64,000 bases of DNA from Lunatibacter salilacus (GTDB lineage: Bacteria; Bacteroidota; Bacteroidia; Cytophagales; Cyclobacteriaceae), in the NCBI RefSeq assembly GCF_009797935.1, contig NZ_VOLC01000028.1, positions 1 to 64,000 of the forward strand, in the 5' to 3' direction. The notes under the pieces are model-generated. The model was not told where the DNA came from, made no database searches, and saw only the letters and a list, made by a program, of their open reading frames with translations. This document shows positions 27,172 to 35,304 of this stretch, one piece after another. The position numbers and the translations under genes were made by a program. Every line of letters begins with the position of its first letter. Position 1 is the first letter of the stretch.

Positions 27172-27202
27172 GTCTCTACACACCTATTCGGTACGTAGAG
27201 AC
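27172..27202 (-). terminator. Stop-codon-overlapping hairpin of FtsX permease 1
   Basis: On the minus-strand RNA, GUCUCUACGUACC pairs with GGUGUGUAGAGAC across a 5-nt loop containing the stop codon. It has 13 pairs, two of them G-U wobble, so it is more stable in the mRNA than on the opposite strand. The left arm encodes the terminal SLRT residues. The same structure with compensating changes occurs at 35274-35304 and 35215-35245. No strong U-tract follows. Confidence 0.65.
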
Positions 27203-29613
27203 TCAACAGGATTCATAAGTGCGGCTTTGATGGCTTCGTAGCCAACAGCTAGCCAAGCCACGACAATCACGATTGCTCCCGCAGCCAGGTAAGTCCAGAT
27301 GGATATATTTATGCGGTAGGCAAAGCTTTCCAACCATTGACTCATTAGCCACCAGGCTATAGGGGAGGCAACAAGTGCCGAAACAACCACCAACTTTAGA
27401 AAATCTTTTGAAAGCATGGCCACGATAGTTGATATGTCCGCCCCAAGAACTTTTCTGATTCCAATTTCTTTATTCCGATGTTTTGCGGTAAACATAGCTA
27501 GACCAAATAACCCAAGGCAGGCGACAAAAATGATAAGCCCAGCAAACACGGACAGGATGTACCCCATTCTTCGCTCAGTTTCATAGGCTTGGTAAAAGCG
27601 ATCGTCCAAAAAGGAATACATAAAAGGCTCGTCTGACGCAAGTACAGTCCACTTTAATTTGATCTCTTCCAACAGGCCGCTTACATCATCTGTATTAATC
27701 TTAGCGATCACGGCACCGTCAGTATTGCCTTTCACCATGACCAGCGGAAAGATACGCTCGTGCAAAGATCGAAAATGGAAATCCTTTACAATGCCAATAA
27801 CCTGATAGGATTTTATATTTCCGTCCTTATCGGTGCGGGTTAGCGTTTTTCCCAAGGCCTCATTTTCCCAATTTAATGCCAAGGCCGCGGTTTCATTCAA
27901 GATAATGGAGGTCAGATCGGATCCAAATTCATCGGCGAAATTTCTACCTGCTACCATTTCCATCCCCATTGTCGGGATGTATTCGTTATCCACATCGTAT
28001 CTCAGTGTTTTTATCTGCTTGCTGACGTCTTCTTCCGGATACAAAAAGAAGTTGTTGTTGTTGGTCAGCCCAGAAGGGAGATATCCGGAAATGCTTACAT
28101 TTTCGACTCTGGAATCTTGAAGTAACCGTTGCCGAAACACCTCCGCATTATTACCCAACTGCCTAGTGTTGGGGAGAATCAAAACCTGCTCTTTGTCGTA
28201 GCCGAGGTCTTTGTTATGTATATATTCCAGTTGACTGTAAACGACAATCGTTCCGATAATTAGGACTACTGACACGGTAAACTGAAAGACTACCAGCCCA
28301 CTCCGCAAACTAAGCGATCTTTTGCCCTTTAAGCTGGGAAAAAGGGACCCTTTCAATACGGAAATAGGTTTGAAGGAGGATAGGAAAAATGCCGGATAAA
28401 TTCCGGCAACTATTCCAACCAACAGACCGAATGATAGCAGGGAAGGTAGAGTCCAAAGGTTGGAAAAATAATGAATAGAGATTTCTTTATCCGCAAGTTC
28501 ATTAAAAATTGGCAACATTAATTTAACCAGCACCATTGCAATCAATAAGGCAAAGAGGCTCAATAGTGTATATTCCGTCAAAAACTGCCAAACAAGTTGT
28601 CGTTGATCCGAACCCAGTACTTTACGGACCCCCACTTCCCTGGCTCTTTTGCTGGCACTGGCCGTAGAGAGGTTTATAAAATTGATACTGGCTATCAATA
28701 TCATAAAAAGAGCAATGGCTCCGAAAATATAGAGGAAACGGATATCCCCACCAGGTCCCAATTCCCCCATCATATCAGAATGTAAATAAATCGAGGAAAG
28801 AGGTTGGAGGAAGATTCCTATATTGTTTCCCGCCTGCTTGAATTGGTCAAAACTGATTCCCATAGCCTCTTGCAGCTGCGGTCCCATGTATTTTTCAGCT
28901 ACTTCTGGAAGTTTTGCTTCCAAGTTTTGGTAATCATAACCAGACTGCAATAACAGATAGGTGTAATACTCTGAAACCATCCAAGAAGGATTTTTCGATT
29001 CTGGAAAGGTTGCCATGGAAGCCAAGAGATCAAAATGAAAATGGGAGTTTACAGGCATATCTTCCATCACTCCCGTCACGATAAACCTGTCCATGCCGTC
29101 ATTCATCCAAAGCTCTTTCCCAAGCGCATCTTCATTTTTAAATAAGGTTTGGGCTGTGGTGGCGGAGATGACAATCGAATTGGGTTCTCCCAATGCGTTT
29201 GTTGGATCTCCTGCAATAAAAGGAAAGGTAAAAACCTGAAAAAAATTGGCATCAACAAAAGCGGACGATTTATTTCGGAATGCTTGGCCGCTGTAGGTGA
29301 TTTTCGGATATCCCATCAGCCGAATACGGGTAGCTTGTTCTACCTCCGGATAGTCTGCCATAAGCGCGTCTGCAACTGGGGGCATTACATGCGCTTCATT
29401 TATCAACCCCCCTTGGACTGATCCCCGAAACACCACCCGTACAATCCGGTCTGCATTTTCATGGAAACGGTCAAATACCAGATCGCTTTGAACAGAAGCC
29501 ATAATCAGCAGGCAAGTGGCGATTCCGATTGCCAGCCCAAGTATATTGATGGCCGTAAAGGCTTTGTTGCGAAGCAGGTTTCTAAGTGCTATTTTAAAGT
29601 AGTTCTTTATCAT
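27184..29613 (-). CDS. FtsX/MacB-type ABC transporter permease 1
   Basis: 809-aa permease with the Bacteroidota double-FtsX layout: N-terminal helix (MIKNYFKIALRNLLRNKAFT, then INILGLAIGIATCLLI), a MacB periplasmic core domain (about 45-245), three helices (about 290-420), a second periplasmic domain (about 480-660) and three final helices. The family works with a separate ABC ATPase in tripartite export or mechanotransmission; no ATPase gene is adjacent. It ends in the signature NPVESLRTE, whose codons form half of a hairpin. A 465-bp region upstream separates it from a decayed vapBC. Confidence 0.88.
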   Translation of the reverse strand: MIKNYFKIALRNLLRNKAFTAINILGLAIGIATCLLIMASVQSDLVFDRFHENADRIVRVVFRGSVQGGLINEAHVMPPVADALMADYPEVEQATRIRLMGYPKITYSGQAFRNKSSAFVDANFFQVFTFPFIAGDPTNALGEPNSIVISATTAQTLFKNEDALGKELWMNDGMDRFIVTGVMEDMPVNSHFHFDLLASMATFPESKNPSWMVSEYYTYLLLQSGYDYQNLEAKLPEVAEKYMGPQLQEAMGISFDQFKQAGNNIGIFLQPLSSIYLHSDMMGELGPGGDIRFLYIFGAIALFMILIASINFINLSTASASKRAREVGVRKVLGSDQRQLVWQFLTEYTLLSLFALLIAMVLVKLMLPIFNELADKEISIHYFSNLWTLPSLLSFGLLVGIVAGIYPAFFLSSFKPISVLKGSLFPSLKGKRSLSLRSGLVVFQFTVSVVLIIGTIVVYSQLEYIHNKDLGYDKEQVLILPNTRQLGNNAEVFRQRLLQDSRVENVSISGYLPSGLTNNNNFFLYPEEDVSKQIKTLRYDVDNEYIPTMGMEMVAGRNFADEFGSDLTSIILNETAALALNWENEALGKTLTRTDKDGNIKSYQVIGIVKDFHFRSLHERIFPLVMVKGNTDGAVIAKINTDDVSGLLEEIKLKWTVLASDEPFMYSFLDDRFYQAYETERRMGYILSVFAGLIIFVACLGLFGLAMFTAKHRNKEIGIRKVLGADISTIVAMLSKDFLKLVVVSALVASPIAWWLMSQWLESFAYRINISIWTYLAAGAIVIVVAWLAVGYEAIKAALMNPVESLRTE

Positions 29614-30078
29614 GGTAAATACTTGTTCTCGTTCAGTAAATGCTTATCTTTTTTACCTCTTTCACCGAATTCCCACAAGCCATTTTATTTTGAGAGGCAT
29701 TTGCAGATACAGTGGCAATAATACGGATGAAGAGATAGTAAGCCTTATTTCGTATTACCTATCTACTTCTATACCACTAAAAATGTACGTAAAAACCGCC
29801 AATGAAGGAGAAAGTGGAGTCAATGGCTCGTGTTTTCGTACATAAGCGGTCGCAAGCGGGCAAAAAAATAAGTGCCTTTCCATAATCAAGATGCTGCAAT
29901 ATTTTAAATGTGATTTCCCTATCAACTATTAAAATCGCGAATACGATCGCAAAATTAATATGAAATTTGCGATTGAATTCGCAAAAATAATAGAAAGTCG
30001 CCTTCTACACAGTAGTCAAACCATATTTGAAATGTGTATAACTTTGATGTATCTTCACACATCTAATATTATCTAAGT
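29614..30078. other. Divergent intergenic region
   Basis: About 465 bp between the FtsX permease start and the vapB relic. It contains an inverted repeat ATCGCAAA-N12-TTTGCGAT (29946-29973), similar to the CGCAAA/TTTGCG dyad before the ArsR gene. No gene is supported. The permease promoter must lie here but was not pinpointed. Confidence 0.5.
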
Positions 30079-30270
30079 ATGCGTACGAATATTGAATTGG
30101 ATGATGAACTTGTAGAGTAGGCGTTAAATATCAGCAAGTTGAAAACAAAGAAGGACGTTGTTCACGAAGCATTGGAGCAATATGTGGCTTCATTGAAAAA
30201 GAAGCAGCTTTTATCGCTTCGTGAAAAGGATTCTTGGGTAGGTGATTTTCGACAAATGGGGGAAATGTGA
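30079..30270 (+). pseudogene. VapB-type antitoxin with in-frame stop
   Basis: 64-codon frame of a VapB-family antitoxin: MRTNIELDDELVE, then an in-frame TAG (30118-30120), then ALNISKLKTKKDVVHEALEQ and an end with SWVGDFRQMGEM, a typical toxin-binding tail. The stop replaces a codon usually for Lys or Glu, consistent with a single point change. It is followed directly by the remains of the cognate toxin. Confidence 0.8.
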
Positions 30271-30318
30271 GTGATCACCTTCGAAAATATATGATGACTC
30301 AGACTGCGACCTATTAGG
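30268..30318 (+). pseudogene. VapC toxin 5' scar
   Basis: Overlapping the vapB stop, the sequence encodes (V)SDHLRKYMMTQTATY-stop. SDHLRK is what follows VILVDTSVW at the start of VapC toxins, so the first catalytic Asp segment and nearly all of the PIN domain have been deleted. Confidence 0.5.
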
Positions 30319-30335
30319 CAAGTATTTCGATTTAA

Positions 30336-30572
30336 AAATCCGGAAATTGTAACTTTTCCAAAATAAAGGCCAAATCTAAAATACCGATTTACTACATAGA
30401 CGAAGAGAAGGGTATGGAAATGCTGGTCGAGCAGGCGGTAAATTCAACTTTTGAGGAAAATATCACTAGGTATTTTCAGGTATTGGCATTCAATTACTCC
30501 TTGGCGGGAATTGATATTTATAATCATCCCATGGAAAAGAAAATCTACTACATTGAGGATGAACCACAATAA
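30336..30572 (+). pseudogene. Unrecognised gene tail
   Basis: An open frame without its own start near the 5' end encodes IYYIDEEKGMEMLVEQAVNS, then ENITRYFQVLAFNYSLAGID, and ends IYYIEDEPQ-stop. It looks coding in composition but I do not recognise it. It lies between the vapBC relic and the convergent ATPase gene, so it is probably the 3' end of a deleted gene. Confidence 0.35.
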
Positions 30573-30618
30573 AAAGTAGAAATAGCCAAAGAAATCCATT
30601 AACTATGGGGAGGAACTT

Positions 30619-31974
30619 TTAATGGTTTTTAATAAACCACTCAATATTCTCCCTGATCTTTGTGCCCAAATAGTAAGGCAAATTCATTAACAAATATGGC
30701 TTTCCTTGGGGTGTCTGGGTTTTTTCCACCTGGAATATCCCTCCATAGATCCGCACTGCATATGGATGATCTGCTATTTCCACAAATTGGTGTAAGGATC
30801 TCAATGAACCAGTCGCACCTGATTTGATTTCAATGGGGATGATTTTGTCCTGCCAGACATAAACGAGATCTACTTCGGCACTGGACTGATTTTTTTCACG
30901 TACCCAAAAATTTGGTTTCTGGTCGGAGTAGACCTGCAACGAAATCAATTCTTGGGTAACTAGATGGGGAATAAGTGACCCTTTATATGCGCTGCCAAAA
31001 TCCTCCATACCGAGAAGTTGGCCCTGAATGCCTAGGGTATAATTAACAAGACCAGTATCCAACATCTGTACTCTTGGGGCCTTTTTTATATCAGCTTGTA
31101 CTGGTGGCTTTAAATCTTTGGTCGGATAAATAAGCCTCAATATCCGTGCATGTTCCAAGCTGCGGAAACATTCCCCTACTTCCCGAGATCGATAGTTTGA
31201 GTTTCCAAAACCTTGGAATTTTATTCTTTGGTCTAAAGCCAACGGTGCGGTTTCCATGAGATGTCTGATGATTTTTCTTTCGTTGTCGTTCCCCGCATAT
31301 TTCTCTATATCACTTTTGTAGGTTCCCCAAATGCTTTCATAAATCTGAGGAAGATCTGCCAGATTGTTTTTTGACAATTCAGTTCGAATGATCTCAGGCA
31401 TACCGCCGATTATCGCATACCGATGAAATAATCCCATCAAGACCTTATGGACAGATTTTTTTATTGGGATTTCATTAGTGCGTTCTATTGCTGCCTTATT
31501 TCCGACAGCCTCCAAATATTCTAAAAAATTTAACGGGTGTAGGTATAAAAATTGGACTCGGCCAACTGGAAAGCTCCTAACATCTTTTAAGGCAAACTCT
31601 AGCAACGAACCCGCCGCAATTACATGAAGTTGAGGGATTTCTTCATAAAAATAACGGAGCAGATGAATGGCCTTGGGTGACTCTTGGATTTCATCCAAAA
31701 ACAGCAACGTTTCACCCGTTTTTTCGGATCGAATATTATTTGAAAGGAATAATGCCTCGGCAATACTGTGGACGTCTTCAAGATCTTCAAAAAATGCACG
31801 ATCAAGAGTCTTTTCTAAATTTAGAAGAATAGAATGCTCGTAAGTTTTGGCAAAATCCTTTACCAATGTAGTTTTCCCTACTTGCCTTGCTCCCCTGATA
31901 ATTAGGGGTTTTCTTTTGTCAATGCTGTTTTTCCATTGAATCAAATAACTGAATGCCTGTCTTTTAAATCCCAT
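30619..31974 (-). CDS. AAA_14/DUF4143 ATPase
   Basis: 451-aa P-loop protein. Walker A is GARQVGKTT (28-36), Walker B TLLFLDEIQ, and a sensor segment AAGSLLEFAL follows. A winged-helix region (about 200-280) leads into DUF4143, with a PD-(D/E)XK-like nuclease pattern SSAEVDLVY...IIPIEIKSG near the end. This large family is mobile and of unknown function, sometimes linked to defence or genome plasticity. Four 33-bp iterons lie directly upstream of the start and may serve as operator or binding sites. Confidence 0.85.
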   Translation of the reverse strand: MGFKRQAFSYLIQWKNSIDKRKPLIIRGARQVGKTTLVKDFAKTYEHSILLNLEKTLDRAFFEDLEDVHSIAEALFLSNNIRSEKTGETLLFLDEIQESPKAIHLLRYFYEEIPQLHVIAAGSLLEFALKDVRSFPVGRVQFLYLHPLNFLEYLEAVGNKAAIERTNEIPIKKSVHKVLMGLFHRYAIIGGMPEIIRTELSKNNLADLPQIYESIWGTYKSDIEKYAGNDNERKIIRHLMETAPLALDQRIKFQGFGNSNYRSREVGECFRSLEHARILRLIYPTKDLKPPVQADIKKAPRVQMLDTGLVNYTLGIQGQLLGMEDFGSAYKGSLIPHLVTQELISLQVYSDQKPNFWVREKNQSSAEVDLVYVWQDKIIPIEIKSGATGSLRSLHQFVEIADHPYAVRIYGGIFQVEKTQTPQGKPYLLMNLPYYLGTKIRENIEWFIKNH

Positions 31975-31985
31975 CCTATATTATT

Positions 31986-32100
31986 TGTAACAAAGTAAGG
32001 GTAATATTAGCAAATATTTGTAACAAAGTAAGGGTAAATATCGGAATATTTTGTAATAAAGTAAGGGTAGATTTTCATTTATTCTGTAACAAAGTAAGGG
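31986..32100. repeat. Four 33-bp iterons upstream of the AAA/DUF4143 gene
   Basis: The motif TGTAACAAAGTAAGGG occurs at 31986, 32019, 32052 (one mismatch) and 32085, spaced exactly 33 bp, or about three helical turns. The sequences between the cores are AT-rich and partly conserved. The array begins 12 bp upstream of the ATPase start codon, over its promoter region. Confidence 0.9.
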
Positions 32101-32109
32101 CACCTACGG

Positions 32110-32220
32110 GATATATAGATCAAGTACGCCTGAATATCCTCTTCTTCGATGTATGGATGTTCAATATCGGAAGTCATTCTTCACTATATTCCTACAAATG
32201 ATTCTTTCGACACCTGACAT
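32110..32220 (-). pseudogene. DUF433 antitoxin-like scar
   Basis: From an ATG at 32220 a short frame reads MSGVERIICRNIVKNDF; an overlapping frame then gives HPYIEEEDIQAYLIYIS, which resembles the end of DUF433 (DYPYLEEEDIRAALxYA). The central GxP...RGxRIPV part is missing. The match is short, so the call is tentative. Confidence 0.35.
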
Positions 32221-32285
32221 AATCCCGGATAAATTATATAAATTTAAGATTTAACTCGTTATTGAATTTTCTTAGTGCCTAACCT

Positions 32286-33281
32286 ATGTATGTAAAAAGA
32301 CATTATAGTTTGTGGATGACCATACGCTGGTCCAGGAAATCACTTTATTATGGACTGCTATACGCTTCATCGGTTACCCTAATTTATGAGTTGACTGATT
32401 TGGAATTTACCCTACCCTGGGAGCCAATCAGTGTGATCGGTATTGCAGTTGCTTTCTATTTGGGTTTCAAAAACAACAGTTCCTATGACCGAATGTGGGA
32501 AGCCCGGAAGATCTGGGGAGCCATTGTCAATGACAGCCGAACTTTCGCAACGGCAATTTTGACACTGATGAAAACCAACCCTACTGAAAAGGTAGTAAAA
32601 ATCCAAAAGGAACTGATAAGACGGCATCTTGCATGGCTCTTAGCACTTCAAAATGTGCTAAGAAAAAAACGTACTTGGGAACATAACGAGGATCCTACCA
32701 AACTGGGATTTGCACCCTCCTTTTGTGAGGACTACAAAGAGGGGATTGATAATGAGATTTTACAATATATCTCTGCTGAAGAATACGAATTTTATAAAAC
32801 CAAAAGCAATATACCTTCCCAATTGCTTAAAAAACAGGCAGAGGCCATCCAATTGCTCGAAGCAGAAGGGCTGATTTCTGATTTCAAGCACGTCTGGCTC
32901 CATCAGATCATTGGCAAACTTTACGACAATCAGGGCATGTGTGAGCGGATCAAAAATTTTCCTTTACCCAGACAATACGCTTCCACAGCGTTGTGGATGA
33001 ATTATGTATTCTGTGCGTTGATCCCTTTTGGCTTACTCAATATATTTCAGACATCCTCCGTGCTCCATATCTGGCTGACTATACCGTTTTCGGGACTGAT
33101 TATATGGATTTTTTTTCTGATGGACCGGATCGGGGATTATTCAGAAAACCCCTTTGAGGCGGCTTATAACGACGTGCCTATTAGTTCCATTACCCGGGCC
33201 ATCGAAATAGACCTCAGAGAGATGATTGGCGATGAAAATATACCAGAACCCTATCCGGTAGAAAATGGGTTTTTGATGTAA
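32286..33281 (+). CDS. Bestrophin-family channel protein
   Basis: 331-aa membrane protein of the bestrophin/RFP-TM family. The N-terminus SLWMTIRWSRKSLYYGLLYA, the motif FKNNSSYDRMWEARKIWGAIVNDSR and the late FLMDRIGDYSENPFE segment are typical. Bacterial members form pentameric cation or anion channels in the inner membrane. Length fits the family. Monocistronic; its promoter region overlaps the DUF433 scar and iteron array. Confidence 0.88.
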   Translation: MYVKRHYSLWMTIRWSRKSLYYGLLYASSVTLIYELTDLEFTLPWEPISVIGIAVAFYLGFKNNSSYDRMWEARKIWGAIVNDSRTFATAILTLMKTNPTEKVVKIQKELIRRHLAWLLALQNVLRKKRTWEHNEDPTKLGFAPSFCEDYKEGIDNEILQYISAEEYEFYKTKSNIPSQLLKKQAEAIQLLEAEGLISDFKHVWLHQIIGKLYDNQGMCERIKNFPLPRQYASTALWMNYVFCALIPFGLLNIFQTSSVLHIWLTIPFSGLIIWIFFLMDRIGDYSENPFEAAYNDVPISSITRAIEIDLREMIGDENIPEPYPVENGFLM

Positions 33282-33350
33282 ATAAAAATGTTTTCAGTTA
33301 ATTTTACCACGACTTTTCCCTACGATGCTGAATTTTAGCTTTAGATCTCG

Positions 33351-33811
33351 TTAATACGGTACTAAGTCTTTTAAAATCAAGAATTGAAAGTTCGAAACCA
33401 CTCTAAGTCGAGAATCATTTGTGAGAAATGCAATATCTGGTGCAGATTGCGCGGTGGCTAAATGAATGGCATCGGGTAGACGTATACCTTTGAAACTAGC
33501 CCGTAAATGTGCAGCGTCCTTTAATATCTGCCTACTTACAGGAATTGCTTAAAAGTGTTCGAATCAGTTAATGTCTTGTCAAACATTTCTTGCGCCTTCA
33601 AATCCTTAACAATTATTGGTTTAACAAGGCATTCTGCAAGGCTAAGCTCCGAAGTCAAAGCGGAAAGGTTACCCTTATCAACACTTTCAAAAACGTCTTC
33701 AAGTTCTTTACAAAAGGGGTCTATTCCTTCCAATGCGTAAATGAAAATGTTTGCATCAAAATATACCTGAGATTTTTTAAGCCGTTGTAGCTCTTTCAGG
33801 ATTACTCCCAT
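33351..33811 (-). pseudogene. PIN-domain toxin partner of DUF433, frameshifted
   Basis: The first frame (33811 to 33536) encodes VYFDANIFIYALEG with the first catalytic Asp and AECLVKPI; it stops after FKQFL. An overlapping frame continues ILKDAAHLRASFKGIRLPDA, then IHLATAQSAPDIAFLTNDSR and LILKDLVPY-stop at 33351, which is the missing half with the remaining acidic residues. A one-base shift near 33535-33550 separates them. All catalytic positions survive, so the break is recent or an error. The start overlaps the antitoxin by 10 bp. Confidence 0.8.
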
Positions 33812-34188
33812 TCATCTCGGAGTTTATTTATATGATCATCGATTTCTCCAATGGAATTATAGTTGCCCTTTGCGGCTCCAATCATATCGGCAAGACGTAT
33901 TTTTGCAGTTGTCTTTTCTAATTTATCTTTCGCTTGGTAAAGACTTTCCCAATCTTTGATTACTGCTGTGTTTTTGAGTCTTAACGACGCATATAACAGT
34001 GCCGCCTTGATGTCCTCTTTTTCGAGAACAGGATGTTCCTCCAATATCTCCTTTTCCGAAAGCCCACTGGCAAGCAGTTCCAATACATCGCCAACCGGGA
34101 ATCTTAAACCTCTTACGGTTGGTCTTCCTCCCATTAAGCCAGGCTTGATCGTTATACGTTCTAGAAGTGTTTTCTGGTCAACCGTCAT
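33802..34188 (-). CDS. DUF433 antitoxin with grafted toxin-neutralising tail
   Basis: 128-aa protein. Residues about 8-72 form the DUF433 HTH (ITIKPGLMGGRPTVRGLRFP, then VGDVLELLASGLSEKEILEE). The C-terminus (about 95-128), IRLADMIGAAKGNYNSIGEI ending HINKLRDEWE, resembles the toxin-binding tail seen in otherwise unrelated VapB-type antitoxins (LxDLIGAGxG...RxEWE). It overlaps the PIN toxin gene by 10 bp, the usual order. The toxin is frameshifted, so the antitoxin may persist alone. Confidence 0.82.
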   Translation of the reverse strand: MTVDQKTLLERITIKPGLMGGRPTVRGLRFPVGDVLELLASGLSEKEILEEHPVLEKEDIKAALLYASLRLKNTAVIKDWESLYQAKDKLEKTTAKIRLADMIGAAKGNYNSIGEIDDHINKLRDEWE

Positions 34189-34306
34189 GTCCGATCAAAA
34201 TCTAGTGCGTTGCAGATTTATTTAATTCTAAAAAAATAAAATTTTTTGAATTTTTTTCCTAAAAAACTCAGGTACCTAATTAACACTTTCAAAATATACT
34301 CCCCTT

Positions 34307-34981
34307 CTATTTCCTCAAAATTTCAAGAAACCTATCAACGGTCTTTTTTCCTAATCCAGGCACATTCAACAATGCCTCGTTCTCCGCTGTAAATACAGCG
34401 TAAAGACTATCGAACTTTGCCAACATCCTCTCCGCCCTATCCACGCCAACACCGGGAAAGCCTTTTAGGATTTGCACCCTTTGGATATGTAAAGGAGGTT
34501 GTTTTTTAGTATATGACTGAGGAAAAAACCGCTGTTCCTCCAACCTGTCTTTGGTAAGTTGTTTGAAGCACTGCAACATCACCTGGACGGACTCCGGATA
34601 ATTTTTCGTTTTGATTATGGGAAGCCTGAAGGCAAGGGAGAGGGAAATTAAAATTCCCTGTATGGCCTGTCGGGTAAAATCCGTATCCTTAAACTGACGG
34701 TTCCTTCCTTCCAAAATATAGATTGCTGGAATAGGGGATGTTGCGAGCAATTTTGCCTGTTTGAAAAGTCGTCCGTCTTTGATTGAATGGCAGAAGTCGG
34801 GAATGGTCTTTCTTTCCACCAACAAATCACTGTCCAACAGATAATCGCCGACATCCATGCGTTGTCGGCAAACAATCATATTCCCCAACTTCCGAAACTC
34901 GTCCTCCAACGCAACCGATTCCCGGTCATCGATGCTGACCTGTAACGGAAAATAGGAGGAGGTTTTTAAAAATTTGGACAT
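34307..34981 (-). CDS. XPF/ERCC4-type structure-specific nuclease
   Basis: 224-aa protein with an ERCC4 nuclease domain (about 12-150): the catalytic pattern D18-D19-R-E21, GDY (45-47) and ERKTIPD (56-62) matches GDX(n)ERKX3D. A C-terminal (HhH)2 domain (GFPGVGVDRAERMLAKF and NVPGLGKKTVDRFL, about 170-224) binds DNA. This is the minimal XPF/Mus81/Hef nuclease arrangement without helicase, unusual in bacteria but found in Bacteroidota. The likely role is cleavage of branched DNA in repair or recombination. Monocistronic. Confidence 0.85.
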   Translation of the reverse strand: MSKFLKTSSYFPLQVSIDDRESVALEDEFRKLGNMIVCRQRMDVGDYLLDSDLLVERKTIPDFCHSIKDGRLFKQAKLLATSPIPAIYILEGRNRQFKDTDFTRQAIQGILISLSLAFRLPIIKTKNYPESVQVMLQCFKQLTKDRLEEQRFFPQSYTKKQPPLHIQRVQILKGFPGVGVDRAERMLAKFDSLYAVFTAENEALLNVPGLGKKTVDRFLEILRK

Positions 34982-35214
34982 GGAAAAATGGCATTTGCCT
35001 CCCTAAATTACAAACAATTCATATAAAATCAGATAACAGTTAAGTTCTTTTTTTTGCTGACAAGTCAATCTAAAATCTTGTAGTCAAAAAGCAGAAAAAA
35101 AGATGAAACATACGAGGCATATAAGTTTTAAAATGAAAACAGAACTAAAACGGATTGCACAGCGACTCTTCCACTTTGTTCCGTGAGCCTCAATCCTGAG
35201 TTCCTCAGGTTTTC

Positions 35215-35262
35215 ATCACTTCGCACCTACTCGGTGCGAAGTGATTCAACCCTGATATTAAG
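35215..35262 (-). pseudogene. 3' scar of a third FtsX permease with its terminal hairpin
   Basis: Downstream of permease 2 the minus strand reads LNIRVESLRTE-stop (stop at 35227-35229), the conserved end of this permease family. A 13-bp hairpin (ATCACTTCGCACC with GGTGCGAAGTGAT, 35215-35245) overlaps its stop, just as in the two intact genes. The rest of that gene is gone. Confidence 0.7.
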
Positions 35263-35273
35263 GTCAGGATTTC

Positions 35274-35304
35274 GTCTTTACGCACCTACTCGGTGCGTAA
35301 AGAC
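35274..35304 (-). terminator. Stop-codon-overlapping hairpin of FtsX permease 2
   Basis: Perfect 13-bp stem GTCTTTACGCACC/GGTGCGTAAAGAC around a 5-nt loop that contains the TAG stop. The upstream arm is made of the SLRT codons. A further short hairpin CCTGAG-ttc-CTCAGG follows at about 35196-35210, giving a tandem arrangement. Confidence 0.7.

Noticed and set aside
31986-32100. CRISPR-like spacing of short repeats
   Set aside because: The repeat core is only about 16 bp, the intervening 17 bp are AT-rich and similar to each other rather than unique, and no cas gene is present. An iteron or operator array fits better.
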